A stretch of DNA of 64,000 bases from Colocasia esculenta (lineage: Eukaryota > Streptophyta > Magnoliopsida > Alismatales > Araceae), in assembly GCA_014218235.1 (NCBI GenBank), contig CM024755.1, positions 101,970,948 to 102,034,947 on the forward strand, in the 5' to 3' direction. Shown in pieces: positions 22,223 to 33,973 of the stretch (positions within the stretch are counted from its first letter, which is position 1; every line of letters begins with the position of its first letter). The position numbers were made by a program, and so were the translations under genes. A model generated the notes under the pieces. It did no database searches, was not told the origin of the DNA, and saw nothing but the letters and a program-made list of their open reading frames with translations.

Positions 22223-23030
22223 CTTGCATGTTACCAGTAGTTACACACTCCTCCTACGTTGGACCTACTACGTTTGTTAGAAGACAAGTATCAAGAAAAG
22301 AGCACAACAAACACTTTACAAGAAGAGAAGATAAATAAGAGCATGATGGCGTAGTGAAGAGTCAACCGAAGTGCATAAAGAAAAGGCTAGTCAACAACAA
22401 GTGTTCGAATTGAGCTTGCTCCTTCACTCAGATCAACTTCATCACTCTTAGCTCTCCTCAAAGCCTTGTTTTTCAATCTTTCCTTGAGAGAGAGCTTGTA
22501 ATGATCTGAGAGTGTTGCTTCATACTGTGTAGTTTGTTTACTCTCTCAGATTGCACCTCAGATCAAGCAGTGTATTGCTTGTATTATCTTGGTCTAGGGG
22601 CCACCACCTCTCTAATCTTCATAGAGTGTTCTTCTTCTTTAGTGAAGAGAAGACCTACTGTGTAGTGGGTGGTTTATTCCCTTTTGTAGAAAGGAAGACC
22701 TGTTGCAACAGGTGGTGTATTGCCTCTTCGTGGGTTGAAGAGAAGGCTAGCAGGTGCTGGATGTGTAAGTGTCCTTGAGGGGGACTGTACCCTTGGTTAG
22801 TGGAATCCCAAGTTGTTTCCTGGGGACTGGACATAGGACTTCTGGTGATAGGAGGTTCGAACCAGGATAAAATTCTTGCTGCAAGTGTGATCGTCTTTCT
22901 CTTTATTTCCGCTACTCATTAACTCTAACATCTACATTTAGTGTTTCAAAAGTTGTTTGTTCCAAAAAATCTTAAAGACAATTTTTGGCAATCCATTCAC
23001 CCCCCTGTGGGCTTGCAACTTGGTCAACAA

Positions 23031-23344
23031 AATCTCTCTTCAAGTAGGGCTTTTTATGAAGATATCTCCCAATTGACTTAATGTATTTACGAATGAAATC
23101 TATATATTACATAAAGCTACATGATCTCTAATAAAATGGTACCTCACTTCAATGTGCTTAGTTCTGGAATACTGCACTGGATTCTTGGTGAGATTTATAG
23201 GATTGATATTATCGCACATTAAAGGTATTGTCTTGATTTTTAGTTCATAGTCTTCAAGTTGCTGCTTAATCTATAGCAGTTGAGTGCAGTAGCTACCAGT
23301 AGCTACATATTTTTAGCTTCAACAATTGACAAAGCCACTGAGTT
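23031..23344 (-). pseudogene. Copia-1 RNase H, C-terminal piece
   Basis: The minus strand encodes the end of copia RNase H: AKYVATGSY, QYSRTKHIEVRYHFIRDHV and a QLGDIFIKS stretch (family form QLADIFTKP). One stop and one frame change are present. It continues across the Gyp-2 insertion into 33974-34421 and across soloA into 8157. Confidence 0.8.
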
Positions 23345-23631
23345 TGTAAGGCCCTCAAATTTTACTCTTTTATTTAGATTTTTGGTCATGTGATGTTTAG
23401 ATGATGTGTATGTAGCTATGTGTATATATGTATATGTGTAAATATGTATATTTATTTATGTACATATTATAATTAAATAATGTTGTACATGTATATATGC
23501 TTGTTTATTTATGTAAATGTTGTTTTCTTTATATTATATAGATGGTGTTTAAGTTATACATTACAATTTACAGGTATGTATATAATGTATGTATGTTCTA
23601 GTCGTTTCTATGTTCTGGCCGAATGGCCAAT

Positions 23632-23720
23632 TAACGTCAACATGAGTGGACGTTTACAGGGAGTCGACGTCCAGATCGATGGACGCTAAATCCCAGTAAA
23701 CGGTAGGAAAGTGGACGTCT
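23632..23720. repeat. GGACGTC/TGACG motif cluster in Gyp-2 LTR
   Basis: Within 90 bases: aacgtcaac, gtggacgttt, gtcgacgtcc, gatggacgc and gtggacgtct. These share a GACGTC or GGACG core like plant bZIP sites (ACGT core). The 3' LTR copy (31425-31515) is partly decayed. Confidence 0.6.
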
Positions 23721-23840
23721 ACTTCCCAGAATTGTGCGGTTTCAGATCTAGAAACGGCTGCGTTTCCTTCGGTTCTTGTTTTGGAAACTGACTCCCAATA
23801 GTAGGATTCCTACCTAAGCGCATATCCCGACCCCCTTAGC

Positions 23841-23848
23841 ATATAAAA
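23841..23848 (+). promoter_or_regulatory. Gyp-2 TATA box
   Basis: atataaaa lies in agcatataaaaacacc about 30 bases upstream of a pyrimidine-rich start region, followed by caaaaccctag, a common plant leader sequence. The same sequence is kept in the 3' LTR at 31637-31644. Confidence 0.65.
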
Positions 23849-24131
23849 ACACCCCTCTTGGCCGGATTAGCCCCCTTTTGGCTCTTGTCAAAACCCTAGA
23901 AAACCTGTGCAAAAAACTAAACTTGGGAGACTTGGATCCAGCATTGTGGTGCATCTCATGGCGATCTACATCGACTGGGAGAGACTTTGAACATCTGTGA
24001 AGCTTCCCTGACTCCGGCGTGCAACATATTCCATCACAGAAGCCACTTCAAGGGGAGATTTGGGCACTTCTTGGCTTGCCCGAGGAGAGCGTCTTCGGCA
24101 AAAATAATCCTATCTAGCAAAATCTTCTGAG

Positions 24132-26361
24132 GCAAGTAACCTTTGTACATCATCCCTACACATGTCTTCTAGGTCCCAGGTATTTTACAGAATTTTCCTC
24201 GTGTCCTGGAACCCCCATTCACCATGGTTTGTGCGTGTAGTCTGCACTTCTGCAGACAGGAACTTAATGGCCAACTTGATACCATTAAGATCCAGGATTA
24301 GCGGCAACATCGTGTGCCGATAACTCGGTTGGCAGCAACCTCTGTGCCGCCAACTTCTTCAGGTCTGTTTACAGAATGCATGTTTGATCTTTGTCGTATA
24401 TTTTCTGAACTTATGAATGTGTGTACATGCCGTGAGAAATATTTTGGATCATGTCCATGCAGTAGGTCCTAGCATGAGGCTAGTGCGAATTTCTGTGTAC
24501 AGTCCAATTTATTAGAATTTCTGGAAATTGAATATTGAGCATGATTGCCTGTTTTAATTCTAATTAAATTGATTCGTTGCATGTTAGAGTCTCAAAAATT
24601 TTGTATGAACATATGACTGCTATATTCAGATTTTGGAACTGCTAAGTACCACTGTGGTACTGTAAACCATGTTTAATTGATTTTTAGATAAATATGCAGG
24701 AAACTTCTTTTAATTATTATAAATTGTATACTATTCTGAAAAATCTGAAATTTTGAGGATATGATAAATAACCTGTGAATAGACTGTGATAAAAATTTCA
24801 TGATGTATTGGCATCAGTAGGTATTGTGATCAGTTTAATAAGTGTAATTGACCATATTAGTCATGTCAATTTTGATTATGTGAAATTCAGATATTAGCAA
24901 CATGTTTAGGATTATGTTATGATCAAATTGTCACTGTGAACAGTAGCATCATGTTAGGTAACCTGAACATGTGGGATTATAAAATAATGCATGTAAATAT
25001 GTTACATAATGCATGAGAATTGTGTGAACAATATGACAATGTGATAATGTGCAAAATTGTGCCGTTAGTGACACTGCTACCATAGAGGGCTGTGGAACCA
25101 TATCATAGTAATGTCCCTACGGGAAGGTTCAATGTGTGTGATATCCTATGGGCAATTAGGATGAAATCCTAGAGGTGGACAAGTACCACTGGCTAGGGTG
25201 GAGAGTGCTTGTCCCGGTTCTACGCAGTTAACCAAGATCTATCACTGTGTTGCCTAGGTGATGGATATGTGCAAGTGTATGTGTGTCCTTCTAGTGGTGG
25301 TTTGGATTATGTGTCACGACAACTAAGTGAAAAATGTGAATATGAGAATATGATCATGTGAATTGTGCAATGTGAAATATGAACATGTGAAATTGTTAAG
25401 TGAATGTGTTATCATGTGAAATAGTGTAATCCCATGTGAATGTGTTAACTTCATGTCAAAACAGCAAGCAAAATGTGTGTACAATTGTGTTAAGTACATG
25501 AGAAAATGAATAAAATTCATGCTAGGTATGCTATTTACTTTATGTATAGTTCCATGCTTAATTTATATATAGTTGCAAAATGGTTTGAATAAGATTTAAA
25601 TCTTTGAAGCATGATGAATAAAAGGTGTAGAAAGCATGTTATAGGCTTTTATACTTAGTTGTTAAGGTAATATAAAGCATGTACCATGTTTACCCTTAAT
25701 GGTATAGAAATCTAGCATGTGTAGGTGATATGTGTATGGTTGTGTTCATGGATTGCTTGCTAGGTCTATTTAGACTCATACTTGCTTCGGCGTACAAGTG
25801 TGGCAGGTGCCTCCACTTCGGAGGAGGAGATAGTTAGGAGCGACTCCGAGCGGGAGGAGTAGCTATTGTTGTGGAGATTTCTATATTGTACTTCATTTCC
25901 ATAAGTATGTAATCAATAAACGATGCATTTCATATGGACAATGTAAATTATGTTAGAGTTGTAATAATGTGGGCATATGTATATCTTTTTATGCTATATG
26001 GACTGTGGATAGAATGATGATGATGAAATAAGAGTAGTTCTTTTATTTTCGCTGTAATCTTTTGTTATTCATGTACATCTCAATCTAATGTTAATGTTGG
26101 GTAAATGTCCCACTGTGACGGCATTCTTTGTACCGACGTGAATTGGTATAATTGTACTGGTATAAGGAGGGTCGTTATAGAGATTGGTATCAGAGAAAGA
26201 GGTTGAGATTGTACATAAATATACCATCATCTTCATAATATTCTAAGTCTTTATAGAATTATCCACATATATAGAAAATATTTAATAATTAATGAAAGAT
26301 AGCTAAGAAAATGGTTAGGGCCAATTACGTAGTTTCTAACTGTGATTAAATTGTTTTACAG
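24132..26361 (+). other. Proposed leader intron of Gyp-2 (GC-AG), spans PBS
   Basis: The donor reads GAG/GCAAGTAACC at 24131/24132, the consensus for GC-type 5' splice sites. The acceptor reads TTGTTTTACAG at 26351-26361, three bases before the gag ATG. The 2230-base intron would remove most of R-U5 and the primer site. The remaining leader (from about 23872) has one short upstream frame (23958-23990), whereas the intron contains many ATGs. The same donor is present in the 3' LTR (31925-31931), in both Gyp-3 LTRs and in solo3. No RNA data are available. Confidence 0.5.
26185..26195 (+). promoter_or_regulatory. Gyp-2 primer-binding site (tRNA-iMet)
   Basis: TGGTATCAGAG begins five bases after the 5' LTR end and matches the 3' end of initiator tRNA-Met as used by most plant LTR elements. 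Confidence 0.9.
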
Positions 26362-26577
26362 GCTATGGCTTCTCGTGGTAGGCGTGGTGCCCATGCTCGA
26401 GAGGATGAGCAGAGGCGTGAGGATAGGGATGAGCAGCAGGCCCCAGCACCCCAGTGTCCTACAGTTCTTCCTCCACCACCGCCTGTAGATTATGGAGTGT
26501 TCATGCAAGGTCTGGTGCAGGCTATGCAGACTCAGGCACACACTCAGGCTGCACTCCAGGCTCAGCTAGAGGCTCAG

Positions 26578-26661
26578 GTTAGAATATTAGATAGAAGTAG
26601 CCTGTTTTATTTCTGATTGCTATGTTGTTATATATGTTGTTTATGTTGTTTGTTGTGGCAG
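26578..26661 (+). other. Gag intron 1 of Gyp-2 (84 bp, GT-AG)
   Basis: The donor is CAG/GTTAGAATA and the acceptor TTGTTGTGGCAG/GC, with a T-rich tract and a branch-like ctgat at about 26614. Stops inside it break the frame. The same intron in Gyp-3 is 88 bp, a difference that is not a multiple of three, so it is not coding. Confidence 0.8.
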
Positions 26662-26868
26662 GCTCAGGCTCCAGCTCCAGTTCCCCAGGAGCATGGCCAT
26701 GGTGGTCCTTCCATCATGGAGCGATTCTAGAGGATGGCTCCACCCTCTTTTAAGGGGGAGAGTCAGCCATTGCTGGCAGAGAGTTGGATGAGGGAGATCG
26801 AAAAGATCTTTCGAGCTATTAGGTGTGCTGAGGAGAACAAAGTGAGCTTGGCCACCTATATGCTATAG

Positions 26869-26948
26869 GTATTTGTTAGTTATACATGCGTGTATTTGTG
26901 GTAAGTTTAGATTTGTCTAGATTGGTGCTTATGGGTGGTTTGTTGCAG
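26869..26948 (+). other. Gag intron 2 of Gyp-2 (80 bp, GT-AG)
   Basis: It splits the conserved gag domain between LATYML(Q) and ERADVWW. In the intronless Gyp-1 the same two blocks are contiguous. Donor AG/GTATTTG, acceptor TTTGTTGCAG/GAG. The Gyp-3 intron at the same codon is 78 bp and recognisably homologous. Confidence 0.85.
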
Positions 26949-29900
26949 GAGAGAGCCGATGTGTGGTGGTCCTCTTTACTGCGCACCGGGTTTGAGGAGG
27001 GTGCTGTCGAGGTAGCTTGGGATGAGTTCGTGAGGCTCTTTCGGGCCAAGTTTGTTCCTGAGCATATTCAAGATAAAATGGAGCAGGAATTCCTCACTCT
27101 TACTCAGGGCTCCATGACGGTGCTTGAGTATGAGGCCAGGTTTGTAGAATTATCTAAGTATGCACCTCACATAGTGGCTGATGAGTGCAGGAAGGCAAAG
27201 AAGTTCGTGATGGGCCTTAAGCCATCATTGAGGTCGAGGCTCGTGACATTTGATCACCGTACCCTAGATGAGGCTCTCAGCGTGGCATGCAAGCAGGAGA
27301 GTGAGATGGAGCAATATCTGGAAGAAAAGAAGGCTTCGCAGAAGAGATCCGCACTACCGTTCCAGTGGAAGGATAGGAAGAAAGTAGCATATCAGTCACC
27401 GCAGCATCCTGTGGCAGTGAGCAGTCAGCAAGCAGTTGCACCGCAATCCCCCAGCGTCAGGTCTAGTGGCAAGAAGGAGTGTCCTCACTGTGGAAGAACA
27501 CATGGTGGTACGGAGTGCTGGAAGTTAGCGGGGAAGTGCTTGAAGTGCGAGAGCAGCGAGCATCAGATTAGGGATTGTCCCAGGCTTCAACAGGGAGTTC
27601 AACGTGGAGTGCCAGCCCCAGCAGTGGCAGCAGCAGCAGCGCCAGTAACCGAAAGACCGGGAAGGCCTCGAGCCCAAGCTCAAGTGTTTGCGTTGGCGCG
27701 AGAGGATGCAGAGCAAGCAGAAAACGTCATGAAAGGTACGATTCTTTTCATGGGTGTGCACGCTCAGATTTTGTTTGATACGGGTGCCACTTACTCGTTC
27801 ATTTTCGAGCGGTTTGCTAGGCAGTTAGCTGAGTCTAGTCTAGAGGCTGAGGAATTAGGGGTCCCTTTGTCTGTGCACACACCAGCGAGAACGGTATCGA
27901 CTAGGAAGTGTATTCTGTCTTTACCTGTGTGCATTGAGGACCGAGTCTTAGACGGGTGCTTCTATTTGCTAAAAATGAAGGACTATGATGCTATTCTTGG
28001 TCTAGATTGGCTAGAGGAGCACTAAGCTTTAGTAGATTGTCGTGGGAAGAAGATCACTTCCGTATTCCTAGTGAGGATGAGTTTCACATCCATTGCCAAG
28101 GAACATTGTGGGAAGGTTTGTTATCTCCACCATGAAGGCGATGAGAATGGTGAACAAGGGTTGTGACGCTTTTCTTGCCAGCATGGTATTAGCACCAAAG
28201 GCTGATCAGTCACCTACCCTTGAGGAGATTGATGTAGTGCAGGAGTTTTCAGACGTTTTCCCCGATGATTTTTCTGGTTTGCCACCGGTTAGGGAGATAG
28301 ATTTTACTATAGAGTTGCTTCCAGGCACCTCTCCTATCTCAAAGGCTCCATATCAGATGGCACCTACGGAATTAGCTGAGTTAAGGAAGCAGTTGCAGGA
28401 TTTGCTGGGTAAGGGATTTATTCGCCCTAGTGTATCCCCTTGGGACGCACTTGTATTATTTGTGAAGAAGAAGGATGGTTCACTTAGGTTGTGCATCGAT
28501 TATAGAAAACTCAACCAGGTGACTGTGAAGAACAGGTATCCCTTACCGTGGATTGATGATTTATTTGACCAGTTGCAGAATGCATCGGTATTTTCCAAGA
28601 TTGATTTGTGGTCCAGCTATCACCAGTTGAGGATTAGGAGTGAAGATGTGTCTAAGACGGCCTTTAGGACTCGTTATGGACATTATGAGTTTTTAGTGCT
28701 TCTATTTGGTCTAACCAACGCCCCTGCAGCGTTCATTGATCTCATGAACAGGGTGTTTAGACCTTATCTAGATAGTTTCGTAGTAGTGTTCATCGAGGAT
28801 GTGCTAGTCTATTCTCCGGATGAGGCTACACATCGTGAACATCTGAGGGTAGTGTTAGAAGTTCTCCGAGGGCACAAGTTGTATGCAAAGTTTAGAAAGT
28901 GCGATTTTTGGATGCGCGAGGTTCATTTCCTTGGGCATGTTATCTCCGGTGCTGGTGTAGCAGTTGATCCAGCGAAGGTCCAGGCTGTATTAGAATGGAA
29001 GATCCCCAAAACCCCATTGGAGATTCGGAGTTTCCTTGGTTTAGCGGGCTATTATCGGTGATTTATTGAGGGATTTGCATCTATCGCCGCACCTTTGACT
29101 AAGCTAACCAGGAAGGGTGTGAAGTTTGTCTGGTCCAAGGATTGTGAGAGCAACTTTCAATTATTGAAGGCTATGCTTACTTCTGCACCAGTGTTGATTT
29201 TGCCGAGTGGGGCAGAGGGTTTTGCCATCTACTTGGATGCATCTCAGATTGGTTTAGGCTGTGTGTTGATGCAGCAGGGAAGGGTAGTGGCGTATGCTTC
29301 TCGCCAATTGAAGGAGCATGAGCGTAACTATCCAACTCATGATTTGGAGCTTGCGGCAGTGGTTCATGCACTAAAGATCTGGAGGCACTATCTTTATGGT
29401 GTCAGATTTGAGGTGTTCACTAACCATAAGAGCTTGAGGTATCTCTTTTCGCAGAAGGAGTTAAACCTGCGGCAGAGGAGATGGATTGAGTTCCTCAAGG
29501 ACTACGACTTCGATCTTCAGTATCATCTTGGAAAGGCGAATGTTGTAGAGGATGCTCTTAGTAGGGAGAGATCTTTGCTCCATCAGGATTAGAAGATGTT
29601 GGAGGATGCTTCTTGTGCGATGACTGAGTTAGAGCCATCGTTATGTCAGGCTTTCGTGGCTCAGTTGTCCATTCGGTCTACTGTGCTTGATGAAGTGATT
29701 GAGCAGCAAAAGGCTGACCCTAGGCTTCAGGAAATGGTGGGCAAGCCAGGTATTGATCGAGATGAGGATGGTGTGATTACATTTCATCATCGAGTCTGTA
29801 TTCCTAATGTTGTAGATGTCCATGAGCATGTCCTTGCAGAAGCTCATAGATCGAGGCTCTCTATTCATCCAGGTAACACTAAGATGTACCAGGATTTGAA

Positions 29901-31126
29901 GAGATCATTTTGGTAGGCTGGCATGAAGAAGGATGTGGTGGATTTTGTATCCAGGTGTTTAGTATGCCAGCAAGTGAAGGCCAAGCATCAGCAACCATCT
30001 GGTCTTATACAAAAGATGGAGATCCCAGTATGGAAGTGGGAGGCCATCACTATGGATTTTGTAATGGGTTTGCCCAGATCAGTGAAGGGCAATGACTCGA
30101 TTTGGGTGATTGTAGACCGTTTCTCCAAGACGGCTCATTTCTTGCCTATGAAGAAGAAGCAGTCAGTGGAGAGTTTGGCTAGGTTGTATGTTAGTAGCAT
30201 TGTTAGATTGCATGGCATGCCGAAGTCGATCATTTCGGATCGAGATCCGAGGTTTACTTCGAGGTTGTGGAAGGGTCTTCAGGGGGCTTTAGGTTCTGAG
30301 TTGAAGCTTAGTTCGGTGTTTCATCCCCAGACTGATGGACAGTCCAAAAGGACTATCCAGACTCTCGAGGATATGTTGAGAGCGTGTGTGATGGATTGGA
30401 AGGGTGATTGGGAGCGTCATTTGCCTCTTGTGGAGTTCGCATATAACAATAGTTTTCATGCGAGTATTGGCATGGCTCCGTTTGAGGCTCTATATGGGCG
30501 GCCTTGTAGATCTCCTTTATGTTAGGAGGAGGCAGGTGATAGGTAGTTGATGGGTCCGGAGTTAGTGTGGGAGACTTCGGATAAGATTCAACTTATTAGG
30601 CAGAGGCTTGTTGCAGCGCAGGATAGGCAGAAGAGTTATGCCGACAACAGAAGGAAGGATTTGGAGTTCAAGGTTGGCGAGCATGTATTTCTAAAGGTTT
30701 CGCCTACTCGAGGTGTTGTCAGGTTTGGCAGGCATAGCAAGTTAATTCCTAGATTCATTGGCCCATATGAGATTCTCAAACATCTGGGCAGCGTGGCATA
30801 TGAGCTAGCTTTACCCCCAGCGTTAGCTAGTGTTCACCCAGTATTCCACATATTTATGCTCAGGAGGTATGTGCGAGATCTGTCTCATGTGATTAGTCAT
30901 GAGCCAGTGGAGATCCAGCCAAATCTGTCGTATGTTGAGCAACCTATAGCTATTCTTGATCGGAAGGTTCAGCACCTCTGGAACAAGAGCATTGCGTCCG
31001 TGAAGGTGCTATGGCAGAACTTCTCGCGAGAGGAGGCTACTTGGGAGCTTGAGGATGCTATGATGAAGAAGTATTCCCAATTCTTTGAGTAGTGTCATTC
31101 TAACTTCGAGGACGAAGTTTTCTTTT

Positions 31127-31138
31127 AGGGGGAGAGGG
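31127..31138 (+). promoter_or_regulatory. Gyp-2 polypurine tract
   Basis: agggggagaggg lies immediately before the TGTAAGG start of the 3' LTR. Confidence 0.92.
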
Positions 31139-33968
31139 TGTAAGGCCCTCGAATTTTACTCTTTTATTTAGATTTTTGGTCATGTGATGTTTAGATGATG
31201 TGTATGTAGCTATGTGTATATATGTATATGTATAAATATGTATATTTATTTCTGTACATATTATAATTAAATAATGTTGTACATGTATATATGCTTATTT
31301 ATTTATGTACATATTGTTTTCTTTATATTGTATAGATGGTGTTTAAGTTACACATTACAATTTACAGGTATGTATATAATGTATGCATGTTCTGGTCATT
31401 TTTGTGTTCTAGCCGAAAGGCCAATTAACGTCAACATGAGTGGACGTTTACAAGGAGTCAATGTCCAAATAGATGGACACCAATTCCCAGTAAACTGCAG
31501 GAAAATGGACATCTATTTCCCAGAAATTATGCGGTTTCTGATCTGGAAATGGCAGCATTTCCTTCGGTTCTTGTTTTGGAAACTGACTCCCAACAGTAAG
31601 ATTCCTACATAAGCGCATATCCCGACTCCCTTAGCATATAAAAACACCCCTCTTGGCCGGATTAGGTCCCTTTTGGCTCTTGTCAAAACCCTAGAAAACT
31701 TGTGCAAAAAACTGAACTTGGGAGACTTGGATCCGGTGTTGTGGTGCGTGTCCTGGCGATCTACATCGACTGGGAGAGACTTTGAACATCTGTGAAGCTT
31801 CCCCGACTCCGGTATGCAACATATTCCATCACAGAAGCCGGTTCGAGGGGAGATTTAAGCACTTCTTGGCTTGGCCGAGGAGAGCATCTTCGAAAAAAAT
31901 AATCCTATGTAGCAAAATTTTCTGAGGCAAGTAACCTTTGTACATCATCCCTACACATGTCTTCTAGGTCCCAGATATTTTACAGAATTTTCCTCGTGTC
32001 CTGGAACCCCCATTCACCATGGTTTGTGCATGTAGTCTCCACTTCTACGGACAGGAACTTAACGACCAGCTTGATACCTTAAGATATTAGCGGCAACATC
32101 GTGTGTCGTTAACCCAATTGGTGGCAACCTCTGTGCCGCCAAGTTCTTCAGGTCTGTTTACAGAATGCATATTTGATTTCTATAGTATATTTTCCGAACT
32201 TCTGAATGTGTGTACATGCTGTGAGAATTATTTTGGATCATGTCCATGCAGTAGGTCATAGCATGAGGCTAGTGCGAATTTCTGTGTACAGTCTTATTTA
32301 TTAGAATTTATGGAAATAGAATAGTAAACATGATTGCTTGTTTTAATTCTAATTAAAATGATTCGTTGCATGTTAGAGTCTCAAAAATTTTGTATGAAGA
32401 TATGACTGCTATATTCAGATTTTGGAACTACTAAGTACGACTTTGGTACTGTAAACCATGTTTAATTGATTTTTAGGTAAATCTATAGGAAACTTGTTTT
32501 AATTATTATAAATTGTATACTATTCTGAAAAATCTGAAAGTTTGAGGATATGATAAGTAACCTGTGAATAGACTGTGATAAAAATTTCATGATGTATTGG
32601 CATCAGTAGGTACTGTGATCAGTTTAATAAGTGTAATTGACTATATTAGTCATGTCAATTTTGATTATGTGAAATTCAGAGATTAGCAGCATGTTTAGGA
32701 TTATGTTATGATCAAATTGTCACTGTGAACAATAGCATCATGTTAGGTAACCTGAACATGTGGGATTATAAAATAATACATGTAAATATGTTACATAGTG
32801 CATGAGAATTGTGTGAACAGTATGACAATGTGATAATGTGTAAAATTGTGCCATTAGTGACACTGTTACCATAGAGGGCTGTGGAACCGTATCGTAGTAA
32901 AGTCACTAAGGGAAGGTTCAATGTGTGTGATATCCTATGGGCAATTAAGATGAAATCCTAGAGGTGGACAAGTACCACTGGTTAGGGTGGAGAGTGCTTC
33001 TCCCGGTTCAGCGCAGTTGAGTAAGATCTATCACTATGTTGCCTAGGTGATGTATATGTGCAAGTGTATGTGTGTTCTTCTACTTGTGGCTTGGACTATG
33101 TGTCACGACAACTAAGTGAAAAATGTGAATATGAGAATATGATCATGTGAATTGTGCAATGTGAAATATGAACATGTGAAATTGTTAAGTGAATGTGTTA
33201 TCATGTGAAATAGTGTAATCCCATGTGAATGTGTTAAATTCATGTCAAAACAACAAGCAAAATATGTGTACAATTTTGTTAAGTACATGAGAAAATGAAT
33301 AAAATTCATGCTAGGTATGCTATTTGCTTTATGTATAGTTCCATGCTTAATTTATATATAGTTGCAAAATGGTTTGAATGAGATTTAAATCTTTGAAGCA
33401 TGATGAATAAAAGGTGTAGAAAGCATGTTATAGGCTTTTATACTCAATTGTTAAAGTAATATAAAGTATGTACCATGTTTACCCTTAATGGTTTAGAAAT
33501 CTAGCATGTGTAGGTGATATGTGTATGGTTGTGTTCATGGATTGCTTGCTGGGTCTATTTAGACTCATACTTGCTTCGGTGTACAGGTGTGACAGGTGCC
33601 TCCACTTCGGAGGAGGAGATAGTTAGGAGCGATTTCGAGCATGAGGAGTAGCTATTGTTGTGGAGATTTCTATATTGTACTTCATTTCCATAAGTATGTA
33701 ATCAATAAATGATGTATTTCATATGGACAATGTAAATTATGTTGGAGTTGTAATAATGTGGGCATATGTATTTCTTTTTATGCTATATGGACTGTGGATA
33801 GAATGATGATGATGGAATAAGAGTAGTTCTTTTATTTCCACTGTAATCTTTTGTTATTCATGTACATCTCAATCTAATGTTAATGTTAGGTAAATGTCCC
33901 ACTGTGATGGCGTTCTTTATACCGACGTGAATTGGTATAATTGTACCGGTATAAGGAGGGTCGTTACA
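31139..33968 (+). repeat. Gyp-2 3' LTR
   Basis: 2830 bp, homologous throughout to 23345-26179, with scattered substitutions and small indels. TATA box and GC splice donor are retained. Confidence 0.92.
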
Positions 33969-33973
33969 GAGTT

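Larger units (their letters stand above)
8158..23030 (+). mobile_element. soloA: copia (SIRE-type) solo LTR, split by Gyp-1
   Basis: Left part 8158-9239 and right part about 22145-23030 join into one LTR of roughly 1.97 kb once Gyp-1 is removed. It aligns along its length with the Copia-2 5' LTR (2064 bp): the ttttggtgataacaaaac opening, a minisatellite, the gaagacctg direct repeats (22655-22750), gttcgaaccaggataa (22856) and the ccattcacccccc end (23004). It is followed by pol of opposite polarity and not by a primer site, so it is an LTR alone. The flanks aatct (8153-8157) and aatct (23031-23035) fit a 5-bp TSD. Its start is set by that TSD; its 3' end carries one extra A. Confidence 0.75.
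23345..26179 (+). repeat. Gyp-2 5' LTR
   Basis: Matches the 3' LTR along its length. It has a GGACGTC-rich block at 23632-23720, a TATA box at 23841-23848 and a GC-type splice donor at 24131/24132. The 2 kb downstream is AT-rich with no coding sense. Confidence 0.92.
26365..31092 (+). pseudogene. Gyp-2 gag-pol with two gag introns
   Basis: Exon 1 26365-26577 (MASRGRRG, VDYGVFMQGLVQAM), exon 2 26662-26868, exon 3 from 26949; all junctions are in phase 0. Exon 3 carries the second half of the gag domain (ERADVWW, RLFRAKFVPEHI, LEYEARF), a zinc knuckle (CLKCESSEHQIRDC, near 27540-27580), protease (LFDTGATYSF, near 27777), RT, RNase H (LDASQIGLGC, HDLELAAV), integrase (CLVCQQVK, IVDRFSKTAHF, ISDRDPRF, TDGQSKR) and a chromodomain-like end (VKVLWQNFSREEATWE). 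The RT active-site box reads FIED at 28789-28800 instead of FIDD. Stops lie in exon 2 (ERF/stop/RM), at its last codon, and near 28023, 29059, 29590, 29914, 30523 and 30544, with a frame change near 28060. Most stops replace Trp, Arg or Gln codons by single transitions. The copy is dead. Confidence 0.93.
23345..33968 (+). mobile_element. Gyp-2: complete Ty3/gypsy (Tekay/Del-type), intron-bearing
   Basis: A 10,624-bp element with exact TSD gagtt (23340-23344 and 33969-33973), inserted in Copia-1 RNase H. 5' LTR 23345-26179 (2835 bp), primer site 26185-26195, gag-pol 26365-31092, polypurine tract 31127-31138, 3' LTR 31139-33968 (2830 bp). The LTRs begin TGTAAGGCCCTC and end GGAGGGTCGTTACA (TTATA in the 5' copy). 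Gag contains two introns, and a third is proposed in the leader. The element is inactive because of many stops. Confidence 0.93.

Noticed and set aside
22022..22280. Membrane-protein-like frame with Ser-Leu and Tyr-Ile repeats.
   Set aside because: It is the translation of the (CT)n(TA)n microsatellite.
22854..22866. tRNA gene or Pol III B box at ggttcgaacc (also 49810).
   Set aside because: No cloverleaf or A box around it, and Copia-2 has a mismatch at the same site; it is part of a conserved LTR block.
23000..23060. Apparent inversion: a plus-strand copia LTR directly next to minus-strand pol.
   Set aside because: Joining 23031 to 8157 across the LTR restores the pol end with a shared aatct, so it is a simple insertion of a solo LTR.
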